From Argentina anserina (Eukaryota > Streptophyta > Magnoliopsida > Rosales > Rosaceae), in the NCBI RefSeq assembly GCF_933775445.1, contig NC_065877.1, positions 35,910,694 through 35,974,693 on the forward strand: DNA of 64,000 bases, written 5' to 3'. The position numbers and the translations under genes were made by a program. Under the pieces are notes generated by a model. The model worked only from the letters and a program-made list of their open reading frames with translations. It made no database searches and had not been told where the DNA came from. Of this stretch, positions 1-12,429 are shown piece by piece; the stretch's first letter is position 1; each line of letters opens with the position of its first letter.

Positions 1-272
1 CCCACTGCAGCAGTTAAACCTAACCTCGTGTAGAAACTCAAGTAGTTATCACAGGTTTGTTAATTATCCGGGCATCCGGCTGTGCTTTTAACTTAGTTCA
101 CGAATAGTTACCATACCGACATTGAATGTTCTCATTTTCGACTTCCATGTCCTCTGTTCTTTGATGATTCTAACAATATCTTATATGATCCTTAATTTAG
201 GCATCTATAGACGTCTTCCCCAAATGCTAGTAGCTCTAACAAATCCGAGCTAGGTATTATAAACTTTCTTAA

Positions 273-314
273 CCCCCCCCCCCCCCACCCCTACCCCCCC
301 CACACACACACACA

Positions 315-345
<31 letters not shown>
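273..345. repeat. Compound microsatellite: poly-C, CA and TA tracts
   Basis: A run of 14 C bases (273-286) is followed by interrupted C tracts, then a CA tract (about 300-314), then a TA tract (about 319-345). All are seen directly. Such tracts are prone to length errors in assembly. Confidence 0.95.
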
Positions 346-349
<4 letters not shown>

Positions 350-1643
350 AGTCTTGGATCGAAACCGTATATCCATCGTATATAGGTGTTAATTATATTT
401 GCTTGATTGATTACTCAAGACCTCAAATTATGTCATTCCGAGCTATCTAAGAGAAAATTATACAAAAGATTGGGGATATGAAGAACAAAACCAACATCGA
501 TAGTTAAGAGCATGAAATTCATAATATGATAAAGGAAACTCGAGAATTTCCCGATCAAGTTCCGCTTGTTCTAGCTAGGGTTTGCAACTCGTCCAGTAAT
601 TCTCTTCCTTTCATTTATAAAACCCTAGCTAGAGGAGATATTTTTGTTTGCAAGCTCTTTCATGCATACATGCGAATCTTGGCAATCATGGCCGACCCAA
701 CATGTGAATCTTCGTTATCCACCACGTGATTGTTATCTCTTTTGTGCTTGGCATTCAATTCAATTCCGCACAACAAACATGTGATGGAAAACTACGAGTG
801 GCTACAAGACAAACTTGTTTTCGTATGAGCCTGGGAAGCTGGCAATTCCAACCAACATATGAACTGTCCTCCTTCATCTTTTGCACTTTTAGACAGTGCA
901 GAGTGGGAGATATGGGCCTTGCAGGTTAATTTCTCTCGAATAATAAAGGATTGGATGCTAAAGTTTCAACGATGGTTGTTGTAAATAGTAGCAATGACTC
1001 ATCCAGGACGACCTAACTTTGTTTTTATCTGTTGGTCATGATCATCGATCGAGTTGGCTGTATGAACTTTACATTATGAGAATGTGAAAATATTCCGATT
1101 TTCGCACGAAAAAAATGTAAATATATCCTCTTGTCTCCGTTATAAAGTTGATGATTCAGTCGAATTAAGAATAGATATAACATATATAGGGTGATTGGGG
1201 ATCTCCTTTATCAAAATCACTACGAAAGTTACGAAAGCTAAGCGTATTTACACTCCATATTAGAGTATGAAAAGTACAACAGACGTCAAACTATAATCAT
1301 TATGTGCTGTAGAAAAACTGGGACATGTAGATACGATAGATATATATATGAATACGATTATGGTGAAGAGGACTGGAGGAGTTAATAAGACGTAAAGCTG
1401 TAGAAGGAACATGTGACTGGATTTCTTTTGCAGAAGGGTTGCAAGTTAGGTTCCATACATACTTCCGTAGTTCCGTTTACGCCCTAGTTTCAGGTTTTGC
1501 ATGGCCATAACTCCGGGGGAAAGCCCCAACGGAATCTTACAATAATAGCTCGTATTGCTCTCTACGTGTCGGTTTCTTGTTGGTCAAGCTAGTCCATCTC
1601 GCTGTAATTTTACGTATAGAGGTCTCTAAATAGTATTTCACCC

Positions 1644-1769
1644 TAGTATACATCAATGCTATACATTCTACATCTAACGGTTGATAACCGATATTATTTT
1701 TCTTACCCCACTCATAAAACAATATCGACCGTCGGATGTGAGATTTATAACATACATTGATGTATACTA
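1644..1769. mobile_element. Small foldback MITE-like element
   Basis: A perfect 15-base inverted repeat lies at 1644-1658 and 1755-1769 (TAGTATACATCAATG and its complement). Inside, partly matching arms carry an ACATCYRACGGT-type motif followed by GATA. The whole can fold into a hairpin of about 126 bases. This resembles plant MITE-type elements. No clear target-site duplication was found, so the class is not assigned. Confidence 0.55.
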
Positions 1770-2463
1770 TAATTTTCTTACATACCTTTGTGAATTTGAG
1801 TTCTAATATGAGTGATATCAGTTCCAGATTTCATGCAGCATCTGTTATATTAACAGATTTATTTCAAGCACGTGCGTAATTCTGGTGTGGACCGGAAGAA
1901 ACAGCAGGTCTCTATCTCACCTAGACAATTTTCTGCACTGTGATCTTTTCCAAAAGTTTCAAGATTATTAGTACTACATCAATCGTACAAAGCTAAACCG
2001 CCTAAACGGCACCTCTTGTGAGGCAGACGCATTAGATTAATGATTAATCCAGTTGCTAATTAGGCTAATACGAACAAAATGTAAATATCATTTTCTTTTT
2101 GCTTTAATCACTATCGATCACAAGTCAATCGGCAATGATGAACTGCAAGAAATGACCTAACTTATGTCATTGTTAATTTACGTACTATCGAACATGATTA
2201 GAATGACATATATGACAAACACTCTTTAATTAACTATAAGTAGGATAGCAAATCTCAAGCTTTAGGATAACCCTATTACAAACTAAGTTTAGGTATAATC
2301 TATTAAATAACAGCTCAATATATATATAAAACAGAAAGAAAGAAAAACGTTATTTATATACGTACTAATAAATATGTATATAGACAGACCTAATTACATA
2401 TGAGTAACTAAATAATGCAAATTATTTTATAGTATATGAATGTAGACGGTGAGTTGGGGATTT

Positions 2464-5400
2464 TTACTCTCCGTTCAGTAACTGCATAGACCAGAGATCC
2501 TCCATGCTCCAGTAATTCTCTTGATGCGAATCTCCAGGGGGTAAAACATTTGGATGATCAGGAGGCTGAACCAGAGTTGCAGCGTACGACGCCGTCGGGG
2601 CGCATAAAGGGTAGGTGGTTTCCATTGCGTCAAGACCAGTACTGGTGCTCGATCCCACATGGCTCGTGCTTGCCTGATCAGCAGTTCCATCGGAGCTTTG
2701 TCCCTGTGAATTGCTCTGATCACCTTGCTTGATGTGTTTTTGGATTCGGGTTCTCCAGTAGTTCTTGATTTCATTGTCGGTCCGTCCTGGCAAATGCTTT
2801 GCGATTTTTGACCACCTTCATGAGCAATTAGACCAAATTGTTAGAGTTGACGTACGCAAATAATTGCTAGAGTTGCATCAACCAGATAAAAAATAGATAA
2901 TTGAATAATTAAACCTACTAGATCCAACTCATATAACCCATAACAAAGGAGACCAATAATGACCTACTGAAAGATCCTAGTAACTTATATGTATCTGTTC
3001 AGTGGTTTCACGGTCTTGCATGTAATTAGTACATATAACACAGTTACACAGATTTAAATGATTTTCGAGGCTACTCCAAGCAGCATGCATGCATGTATAC
3101 GTACTACGAGCTAACGTGAATTCTACCAACTTATGAATGAAACACACACTATATTTAATTAACAATCGGACTAAATGCTCGATCATTTAATCGATCTTGC
3201 TGTCAGTATTCTCTACTGTGTGAAGCGACTTAGAACAAAATGATCGAAGGACCGAAAGTTAATACGAATCTCAATAATCAATCCAAGAGCTCAGTTGCTA
3301 CTCAATATGTAACCTAATTCAGTAATTTTGATAGTAGTTCATGTCTCCGGCACCGTGCAAAAGAAAAAACCGTCGACGATCATTTATTTTTCTTCAACCG
3401 ACAAGGTGTACTCCGAGGAAAAAAAAACTCTTTGGCAAACGAGTTCCTTCGATAAGGTGCTAGCTCTAGAAATCTAACGTTGATTAATTGGCATAGCTGG
3501 TATCCAATGTCTTTTTACGCGGAACTTTTACCAAGGAATGAATCAACATTTTGTTGGGAAACAAGCGATAATGCTATTTACTTATTTAGATGCAATCATA
3601 CCAACAATAAACAAGAGTAACAGTTGAATGGATGAATTCCCTGAAGTCCTCATGTGCGCTCCCTCATCTTCTGGCCGATCGTGAACGCGGATTGTGACAT
3701 TACAGATAAGAGTGAGTAAAGCTAGATGATGTCCTCTACAACGTAATGGGGCTAACCCTAGCAGAAAGAGATCGATCCTCCTCAAATGGGATAGAGCACC
3801 GTACCAAACGTTAAACTCTGAAAAATCCGGGAGCCTGTAGATTTCACGATTCATCATCACCTTGGGGAGTAACTATGGTGGAATTTGAACAAGTGAATAA
3901 CCCTGTATAACAGAAAGATCGATTGACCAAAACCGAGATTCTAAAACTAAATGAATTTAGAACAATTTTTTTTATCAATTATACCCTTTTTGACAAGAGA
4001 ATTTCGAACAACCCTAGAAGTATTTTAGTGACTCGAACCCCCAAGGTTCAATTTTCGGCAGAATAGATTGACCTTCGTCAGATAAGTCCAAACAAATGCC
4101 AAAATAAGTGTTACTCACTTCTAATCGAGTACTATGCAAGACTATATATAACATATATATTATAACACAAATGGCTACGTGGTTCACCTAGTTTGGCTAA
4201 TCGATACTCTTAGACCTGGTTTGGACTCCCTGTAAATTAATCAAGCATACTCAAAGAACATAAAAGATGGTCGACCAGTACATTAAAAAATAATAATAAT
4301 AATAAAGTAGTTATACAAAAGCATAAAATTTGCAAATCAAATCACTCTTCCTATTCTAATCACACATTTCTAACGAAGAGTGTCTGAATCATTTATATAA
4401 TTACTATGCGAAACCTACAAGATGAACAATTACCAATTAAAATTACCGTGTAAATCATGGAAGGGTTGTTGCCTTGTTGGTTTGTGGAAGTGAATGTCAT
4501 GGAAAGGTTTATTATTTCTATTTTCTTTATAGATTATAAAAGGGTATCTTAGAAAATTTATCAACACATGTTCTACGGGCGAGATTTAAAGACTTTCAAG
4601 TTGGACATTTCATCATGCGTATAAATAAGACAGACCAGACCTGGGAAACCAAATGTTGCCACAAGAGAAAGAAAATAAAAATACATCTACAGAGACTTTG
4701 CGTGTGTGCATATGACAGAGTAATAATATTACAACAACTCGATCCCAGTTGGATATCGTAGTTGAAGAAACCTCTGATATCAGATCTGGGGCTTCAAAGA
4801 CAATATGACCGGAATAACAGGTATGTCCATATATACTTGCTTCGAGTATATATAAATATTTGTTGGATAGTTTTCTTTTAATGTACGTAACTACTCATCA
4901 TCTGCTATTTGTTCCCAACCTAAGAGGTTTATGTATGTATGCTGCATTTTTCTTCTTCTTTTCCTTATCAGACTGGTGTGAATCTCTTGAAGATATATAG
5001 TTTCCTCAACTAACTATCTCGATATATGGATATTTTTGACTAAATAGCAGAGAAGAAAAGGTATGCTGAGCTCATGATTGTGAGCCGCAGCCTTGCATAT
5101 CTCCGATGATCCGAATCCGATGATTCGTGATGTACGACATAAACTTATAGAGGGAGGGGCCTGAGGGGTCAGCCGGCCGGTCGTTGTCTTAAAGGTGCCA
5201 AAACAGTAAGGTTCATGTCAGCTTCAAAGCCAAATACGGCAGAAGGGAATTTTCTTTTCTCATAAGTGAGAGGTTTGGCATGTGACCAATTTACTAAGGG
5301 GTTCGACTTAAATTGGAAACATTTCATTGGCTTCTATACTTTTATTTCGGTTCGAGTTCCGAAAGTAGCCCTTTAAAATTAGGTATTTTTCTACGACAAC

Positions 5401-6818
5401 AATTTCCTAATCTTTGGACTTTTTTGAATGTTTGTTAATCATGGATGGTATCCTAATTTGGACACCATTACCAATTTTAACAAGTATTGATTAAAGTGAT
5501 GGGATGCTAGGTAAGCATGCACATGCAAACTTAAACTTGCTTATGGGAATATCCCAATTCAGTTCGGAGCTGACAAATCCCTTACATGGTGTAACATACG
5601 ATCAGCGGCGGCAATCGGAATTAAATACGAGATGGTAAGAATAGAACTTATACTTGTTATCCGGTAAATTGTACGATAGTTCCACCTTTTAGGCACGCAC
5701 GAGTGTAAACTCTAAAACGTACTCAAGAGTTCACCGCACAAATACTGATTATGACTCCGTCACAGTCTGAAACACCACAGATCTCAAATTTCACATATAG
5801 AAATTAGAAAACTGGGGTAGTATGAAATAACTACATTAAAAAAAGAAAAAGAAAGAAAGAGCTAGATAAGAAATATGCTGAACTAGCAAGCATATGAACT
5901 AGATAGGAAATAGGTCCACAGCACTGATACGCCTCCAAGTCTTTCCCGTATGACACACCACCTAAGAATTTTGGTTAATTTAAAGCATCTAAGCACTTTC
6001 CAAGTATCCAGAGTCATCCACTCATCCTCGTACGGATGATAAGAGTGATTTATGGAACCTTAAATTAAAAAAAAAACAGAGAAAAAAAATCCTTAATTGG
6101 TCACCATCACATACTGTGTGCTGTATGGATCGAACACTCAAAGTTCCCAGGTAATACGTCGAATATCTTGACTTGCCTCTCTTAAGTCTACCCATACAAA
6201 TAGCTAGGGCCGCTGACAAGATCAGATCTCTACATGAGATCAGTAGTAGTAGAAGAAGAAGAACGATTAAAGTAAAACAGATATCCAAACTAAATCAAAA
6301 GGTGCACAACAATCAAATCAAAACAGGGTATAACTAATCAATCAAAGAAATAAAAGAATAACAAAACATATTTGGTCTATAAAGTTAAGAGTCTAAACAG
6401 AAATGATTGATCAAAGGATCACCTGTTTCCCCACTTGGCATGCAGTTCCATGATCAAGAGCTGTTCCTCTGGTGTGATATTGCCTCTCCTAACGTCAGGT
6501 CGGAGATAGTTTAGCCATCGGAGTCTGCAGCTCTTCCCAGTACGTTTCAAACCTATATATGGTCGGGTTTGTTAGCTAGGTTACTCACTTATATATTTAT
6601 TAGGTTTTTAGAAAGAAAAAGTACGAATTGATGATCGGAGTTTGAAAACCTAATTTCATAAGAAAGGTATATATACCAGCAGATTTGGCAAGGGAGTTCC
6701 ATACACCTTCACCATGGTTTGCAATATAGTTGATCAGAATCAAATCTTCTTCCATGGTCCACGGCCCTTTTCTCACTTCAGCATCCTGGGATGATGAATT
6801 GCATGGTTTTTTATCCAT
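2464..6818 (-). CDS. MYB21: R2R3-MYB transcription factor, MYB21/MYB24 type (subgroup 19)
   Basis: CDS joins 6818-6677, 6552-6423 and 2815-2464 (minus strand), 207 aa. Exon 2 is 130 bp, the usual size in R2R3-MYB genes, and all junctions are GT-AG with closed phase. R2 spans about residues 17-68 and R3 about 70-119, with the spaced tryptophans and [16 protein letters not shown] in R3. The protein ends in the NYWSMEDLW motif (residues 191-199), the acidic activation motif of subgroup 19. In Arabidopsis MYB21 and MYB24 act in the nucleus downstream of jasmonate and JAZ repressors, in stamen, petal and nectary maturation. That role is inferred here. The start is the first ATG before the R2 repeat. 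Intron 2 is unusually long (3.6 kb). A TATA box and a GA-rich leader lie upstream. MYB21 versus MYB24 cannot be decided from this window. Confidence 0.93.
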
Positions 6819-6865
6819 TCTTTCTGTTACAGAGATGGATAGAGGGATATAGGGATAGAGAGAAC

Positions 6866-6902
6866 GAGAGAAAGAGAAAGAAAGAGAGAGAGAGAGAGAG
6901 AG
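6866..6902. repeat. GA-rich tract in the MYB21-like 5' UTR
   Basis: On the plus strand this is a GA-rich run ending in about ten uninterrupted GA units. On the transcribed strand it is a CT-rich leader between the TATA box (6948-6955) and the start codon (6818). Pyrimidine-rich leaders are common in plant 5' UTRs. Confidence 0.8.
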
Positions 6903-6947
6903 AAGAAAGTTATGCAGACATATCAGAGCTAATGGGGTAGCTGTGGG

Positions 6948-6955
6948 CTTTTATA
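6948..6955 (-). promoter_or_regulatory. TATA box of the MYB21-like gene
   Basis: TATAAAAG read on the minus strand, about 130 bp upstream of the ATG at 6818. Position and sequence fit a core promoter. Transcription should start near 6915-6925, leaving a CT-rich leader of about 100 nt. Confidence 0.65.
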
Positions 6956-8058
6956 GAGGCGAACTTAAGATGGTTTTTCCTCAGTAAATATTGCTGTTAA
7001 TCCGAATTAGAGAGTGCAGAGCTCTCGACCTAATTATTTTTGTGCGTAGAAATATATTACATATCAGAACAAATAAATGTTTTCATGCATGACGAAATAT
7101 CTTCTTATTTGGAGTAATAAATCTGAAATTCGATAATAGATTACATATATGCAACTTATATACATGCTCCTGCAGCTAGTAGCTACTCTTACGTAAGCAT
7201 AGATCTATAATTTTTTACATCTCCAATGAAAAAAAATTGAAATACGTAACCAGAAAACACATGCATGGCCAAGTGCACACTGAGAATAATTGGAGATTCA
7301 CTTGGAAAAATAAGATTGAGTATTCGATCAATTTTTCATTTCAGTAAGCATGCAGGTTAATTGATTAAAATTCAAACCCTTCAAGGGGATAAGATCGAGT
7401 TGGTTATATATATATATATGGTCTGATTGATTAAATTGCGGACTAATGTATCCCTATAGACGATTTCGTCAACTTGATAGAATATGGGAGTTGCATGTGC
7501 CCTGCAGGTTGGAAGTTCTTGAAGAAACCCAGAGGTTGTATCCCTGTAGTACGAAGTTGCTGCCAGTTTCTTTTAGTGAAACAGAACTTGGGGTTTTCAA
7601 AAGCTATGGGTTCCATACGATCACAAACTATTCTTTTGTTTTCGGCTCTTTGCATGGCTTCCAGTTTATCAGAAACTAAAATCATCGACCTGTACAACTA
7701 TAGCAGCCAGTAAGTGATCGATCGAGCTCTTTTATTTCATAATTAACTGTACACATATATGCATATCATATATCCAGATCGATCAGAGTTTGAATCGACT
7801 GTATCCTGCTGGCCACCAATCAAAAGCGAAGCCATCATCTAAAAGAAACCCTAAAGTTGTTCTTGACCTAATCATATGAAAGAATCTCAGAGTAAAGATG
7901 TCGGTGTCATCTTTATTAGACTACTGTGTTCAAGTCGCTGTGGAATGTACCACGTACAGTCCTATAAAACTAAGGTTTTTTCCCACCATATCCTGCCATA
8001 CCCACAATTACATTACCAATTCTCCAGACTCATCAACTCAGCAACCCTAACTGAACTT

Positions 8059-8111
<53 letters not shown>

Positions 8112-10178
8112 CTAATTACTCCTGGTCTCCATTTATAAACAGCTTCGATTAGAAAACGTATTTACTTACAGATTGATCGAATTCAACGGTTTGGGATATC
8201 AGGGAACTGGGAGTGAAGGCATTTATCTTAAGCACCTCACTCAAATCCTAAACCCTAATATCACTTGACTGACTCAAAATAAACGAGAAAAGATGGAACT
8301 AATTGGAAATTACGTTTGTCTTTTTCCTTTGAAACAAACATTACGTTTGGCTTTTATGGATTACAAAGTCAAGAGAGGACAAGTCTACATGTGCTGCATC
8401 ATTATCCTTGATCTTATAGGAGCGAAAATGGGAAAGTGAAAATTAACGGATTAGGGTTTAGTTCCTAACAAAAGGGTCCATTAGAAAGTATAAGCCACAC
8501 ATTATGTACTAATTCAGAAAGTCTTCTTAGTCATTGGACCCATCCCCACAATAAAGCATAAATATATGTTCTTAATGTGTGACACTTCGTACAAGTCATT
8601 TGGAAGCAAACTAATATTGGAAAGCCATGATGTGGCTCTCAATTAGCTCGATCAAGCACTACAAACCCACGAAATCTTGGATAATCAAACTCTTTGTAGT
8701 TTCCCTGGTTTAATATTGCCGTCTTAATAAATAGCACTATAGCAGTATCACAATATATCCATATGATATCGTAGGAAAACAACAAAAATTCAGAGATGTA
8801 TTATCAACAAATATATATATCCATATGTATTGAAGGATGTGAAATATACTGTTAAAGTATGCCGATTAGTAGCTGTTGATAAGCTCATGTACTTGAACGG
8901 TTACAATCTACGTACTGTTAAATGAAGATTGTAGTACGTAAGTTCTAACTAGTGTCATATCATTAAATTAACTAGACAATCAGCTTCAGTTTTCTTATTG
9001 TGTCATGTTCATCGACTAAGTCTGGATGACATCACGACTTTGTGGACTGTGGTTCTTCAACTCCATTATTTTTCCTCGAAGGTTGGATTGTGGCAAGTCC
9101 AGTTTTATAAATAGAACTTGTTTATGAAACTGTGAAAGGGATGATTTTCAAACAATCAAGTATGAGAAAGGCGAGATTAAGAGAAGTGAGGAGGTATTAA
9201 TTCAACCCAGAGTAAGAAGTGGCTGGAAGAGAATAGAAAACGGAAATCAGATTAACGTTCATGACCTCGAGTGAATATACGTGCGTTCTCAATTATTGGA
9301 AACTACTTTTTGATTAATTTGATCCCACTAATACACATTATGTTCTTGCATTGTGAGATATGTTTCAGAATTATAGAAACAAAATAAGGTTAGACAGAAG
9401 CAAGTGCTTAAAGCAAAAATAATGGGGGATTTATGGCTGGCAAGTCTTTCAAGCACGTCCATGATCCTGGGTTTAAAGCATGGCATGTGAGAGCACAGCT
9501 AGCTATCTTAGTTTATGACCACATAATTTTCTCAAAATCGAAATCAAGACCTAATATTTCTAACCACATACGAGATTGTGGATGATCCTTTCAGGGTAAA
9601 ATAAGCTAAGCTGTCCAAAACTTGAAAGCCATGAAAATTGGAATTGTGCACAAATAAGGACAAACCCACATTAGGGGTTTAATGGTGCGCTTCTTTATAA
9701 AAATCTTAATGACACTTCAAATTAAGTTGTGACATTTCATTCAATTCTTATCATGGTGGCGAGTAAGATCACTTTCCTGGCCAAATCTTATGTTTGCACC
9801 TAGTCAAGATAAGTATTAAACTTGCTAGATTTTATAATAATCCAGTTTTCTTCAATGATATCTGATCGGTAAACATCTATACTAACAAAAAAGAGAACCA
9901 GCAATGATCAAATCCTTCACTATAGGTTAAAGAAATGGAGTAGATAACCCAAAGAAATCACCTCGTAAGCTCCATATACGGACGAAAAAGAACTAATTTC
10001 TTGTCTCCCCACTAAATAGATCTAATTTCCTGTCTCCCAATTCTTGATTTTCCTTCTTACTCATTTGTTGCTATCTGTACTATCGGTATGAACTTCCCAA
10101 GGTCATTTTCAAGTTTACAAAGCGTACATAGTTGTTGTGTAGCTTCTTACGCTGTTTTCTTTTACTTCTAAGACTTAT
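6956..10178. other. Intergenic region upstream of the MYB21-like gene
   Basis: No supported gene. The overlapping open frames at 7443-7713 on both strands give protein without a recognisable family. One frame has a short cysteine-rich stretch, too weak to call. A long AT microsatellite lies at 8061-8109. The rest is AT-rich single-copy-looking DNA. Confidence 0.55.
8061..8109. repeat. AT microsatellite, about 24 units
   Basis: An uninterrupted alternating A/T run of about 49 bases, seen directly. It is self-complementary and likely variable in length between individuals. Confidence 0.95.
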
Positions 10179-12429
10179 GGGCACGTTTACTAAACCGTAA
10201 TGGGAATTAGAGGGATGGGAGAGATGAGGAATGGGGGAGAGGAGGAATGGGGGAAAGGAGGAGTCATTCCTATATCACATGTTTACTTGTTGTCAAGAAT
10301 CGGAAACAATCCCCGGATTGATTCCCATGTATGTGTTTACTAACATGTAGAAATGAGAATCATTATAAGTTGATTACGAAAATGCCCTTACATATAATAT
10401 AGTTGTGAAAGAAGGTTATACACTTATAACATTTGAAATACATTGGAATACAACAAATTCAATACAACTAAAACCCTTTGAGAAAATGAAGTTAATTAAT
10501 ATGCTAAATTAGAAAGCTAAATGACCAGCAAGGTTGTTTGTATTCAGATTCTACCATAATTATATGCATAGCAAATGCCCAATCCCATTACAGTGTTGCT
10601 GCAGTTTAACTAGCTGCTGCAGTTTTGGGCATAACCAGCTGCATTGGTACTACCTTGTTTTGATTTCCATGTTTTTGTTGCCTTGATAATTCAAACATCA
10701 AATCAAGCAGAAAGAAAATAAAACACTAACAAACTTGCAAGCAACAACACAGACAAAAGAAACTGGAAATCTATAGCTTCACACCTTCATACTTTCAGCT
10801 TCCTTATCAACCTGTAATCAACTATCAAAATATTACTCATCGACATTCAATATATAAAGTTACAGACTCCATTTTAATCGTTCAGAGACTTGTATTAAAC
10901 ACGTGAAATCAGCTGAAAATTGCTCAGTGACTCAAACCTGCTAAAAAAGCTTCCAGACTTCATAGGTTGGCAGTGCAAGTTAGTTTCCAAGAGATAAAAA
11001 TGATGGAAAGCTAAATTATTGTTGCTGCTCACTTTTGTTGCATTTTGAAACATTCAACTTGCAATGAGTGTTTTCTATACTTCTGTGCTAGATGAGCAAC
11101 AGGCCAAAGAAGCAAAGGAACCTAGTGGTCATCACAACTTGGAGGCTAATGGCAGGGCTTTCAAGGTTTGCACCATCCGCATTTGCTCGCAAAACTATTA
11201 TGTTAAATCTGTGATTACATTCACTGCTAAACCAAAATCCTTTCTAGTTTCCTGAGGAAAGGTAACATATCAATTTATATTTCTGCTTTGTTATCTTTTC
11301 AGTAATGATAAATGCTGCTATGGAAACAAAAGTAAGGTGTAGATGATGTCTTGGGAAGCATACCGTGCCAAACACCAGTTAAGCCCTCAAGTTGAGATGC
11401 CTTGATCGAAAATGTGTTTGAAAGAGCGCGAATGATCACCTCCTCAAGTGACTTGAGGTACCAATAAAGATCCATTTTATGATTCCGGAGATTCATAATG
11501 GGGTACATTACTGTCTACACTGCCACAGATACGAAAATCATGACTTAGTTATCAAAAATTACAACCAAACAATAACTGACCATACCCTAACAGAGCATAA
11601 AGTTCATTTAACTACCTGACCAGGACAATGTTATGTAACCTCGCCGCCGCATTCAGTCCGGTGAACATCAAATGGAGCATCCTTGAGGTCAAAATTGAGG
11701 AACTTTTCAGAGCTACCGGTGCCCATTGTGTAAACAGGAGGATGCTAAAGAACTAACAGCGAGTCAGGGCAGTCTTCATTCCTCTCAATCAGAGCCTTCT
11801 TCTCTTTCACTATGCTCTTCTGCCAAGACCAAGCTTGCTTGTACGGATTGAAGCACTCACAATCTGACCTGTGTACAAGGAAAGGTCCATAGAATCACAT
11901 AAAAAACCCAATTGTAGAGACCAATATTTGTCAATCCGACCTTTTTTCCCTTGAATGGAATTAAAGATGGTAGGATCAGCTCTTATAAGAAGAGTAAAAA
12001 CAATTAAGCAAAAAAAACAATTCCCAATTCACAATATACATTGATTATAAATTATAAACCCAGAATTTGAATCTTAAATATGAAATTCAACGAAAAAGAA
12101 ATCAGAACAAACATGGAGAAGAAGACGAATATGATGAAAGACGAAGAGGAATTACAAAAGAAGCAAACGAGAGAGAGAGAGCTTACCTCAACATGAAGCA
12201 GAGAAGGAGGCAGACGAGGAAGAATTCGGAGGACATTTTAGGAATGAAAATTTGATTCAGGCTTTTTCACGGAATGAATACTTACTCTCCCCTCCGGAGT
12301 CGGGATGGAGGATTGATTCCTGAAAATCAAGTGGGACCACGTCGAATTCCATTCCGGGAAAGTTAGTAAACATCATTTTTGAAAGGAATCTTGCGGAGTC
12401 ATTCCCTTTACCGGAAAGTAAACACGCCC
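10179..12429. mobile_element. PIF/Harbinger-like non-autonomous DNA transposon with captured gene fragment
   Basis: Imperfect terminal inverted repeats of about 29 bp bound a 2251-bp segment. The left end begins GGGCACGTTTACT and the right end, read inward, begins GGGCGTGTTTACT; both are followed by matching GG(T)AA..GGGAAT blocks. The flanks share the 3-bp direct repeat TAT (10176-10178 and 12430-12432). Short TIRs starting with G runs plus a 3-bp duplication fit PIF/Harbinger elements, although TAT is not the usual TTA/TAA. Subterminal regions on both sides repeat TGTTTACTAAC and G-rich GGAATGG-type motifs. I found no transposase frame, so it would depend on a partner in trans. The interior carries a decayed octanoyltransferase copy on the minus strand. 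Confidence 0.72.
11340..11868 (-). pseudogene. Octanoyltransferase (plastid LIP2 type) pseudogene fragment inside transposon
   Basis: Read on the minus strand, 11868-11616 encodes a block with [34 protein letters not shown] and [13 protein letters not shown]. After an intron-like gap (11615 to about 11520), 11508-11370 encodes [18 protein letters not shown] and [15 protein letters not shown]. From family knowledge these are consecutive parts of plant LIP2p lipoate-protein ligase B-type octanoyltransferases, which transfer octanoyl groups from ACP to lipoyl domains in plastids. The copy is dead. An in-frame stop replaces the Gln before HPPVYT, and another replaces the Tyr after GGEVT in the conserved TYHGPGQ motif. 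The catalytic C-terminal part is missing. GT and AG remain at the intron edges, so capture was of genomic DNA. The parent gene is not in this window. Confidence 0.78.

Larger units (their letters stand above)
1..2463. other. Intergenic region, 3' flank of MYB21-like gene
   Basis: I see no supported gene here. Short open frames (for example 526-929 and 1537-1722) match no family I recognise and show no splice-linked continuation. The stretch holds a compound microsatellite at 273-345 and a small foldback element at 1644-1769, listed separately. The proximal part (about 2250-2463) probably contains the 3' UTR of the minus-strand MYB gene. Confidence 0.6.

Noticed and set aside
7443..7713. Overlapping open frames on both strands, one with a CxCPxGW-like stretch suggesting a receptor-kinase extracellular fragment
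   Set aside because: The cysteine pattern is short, the rest of the frame matches no domain, and no splice-linked exons were found. Chance overlap is more likely.
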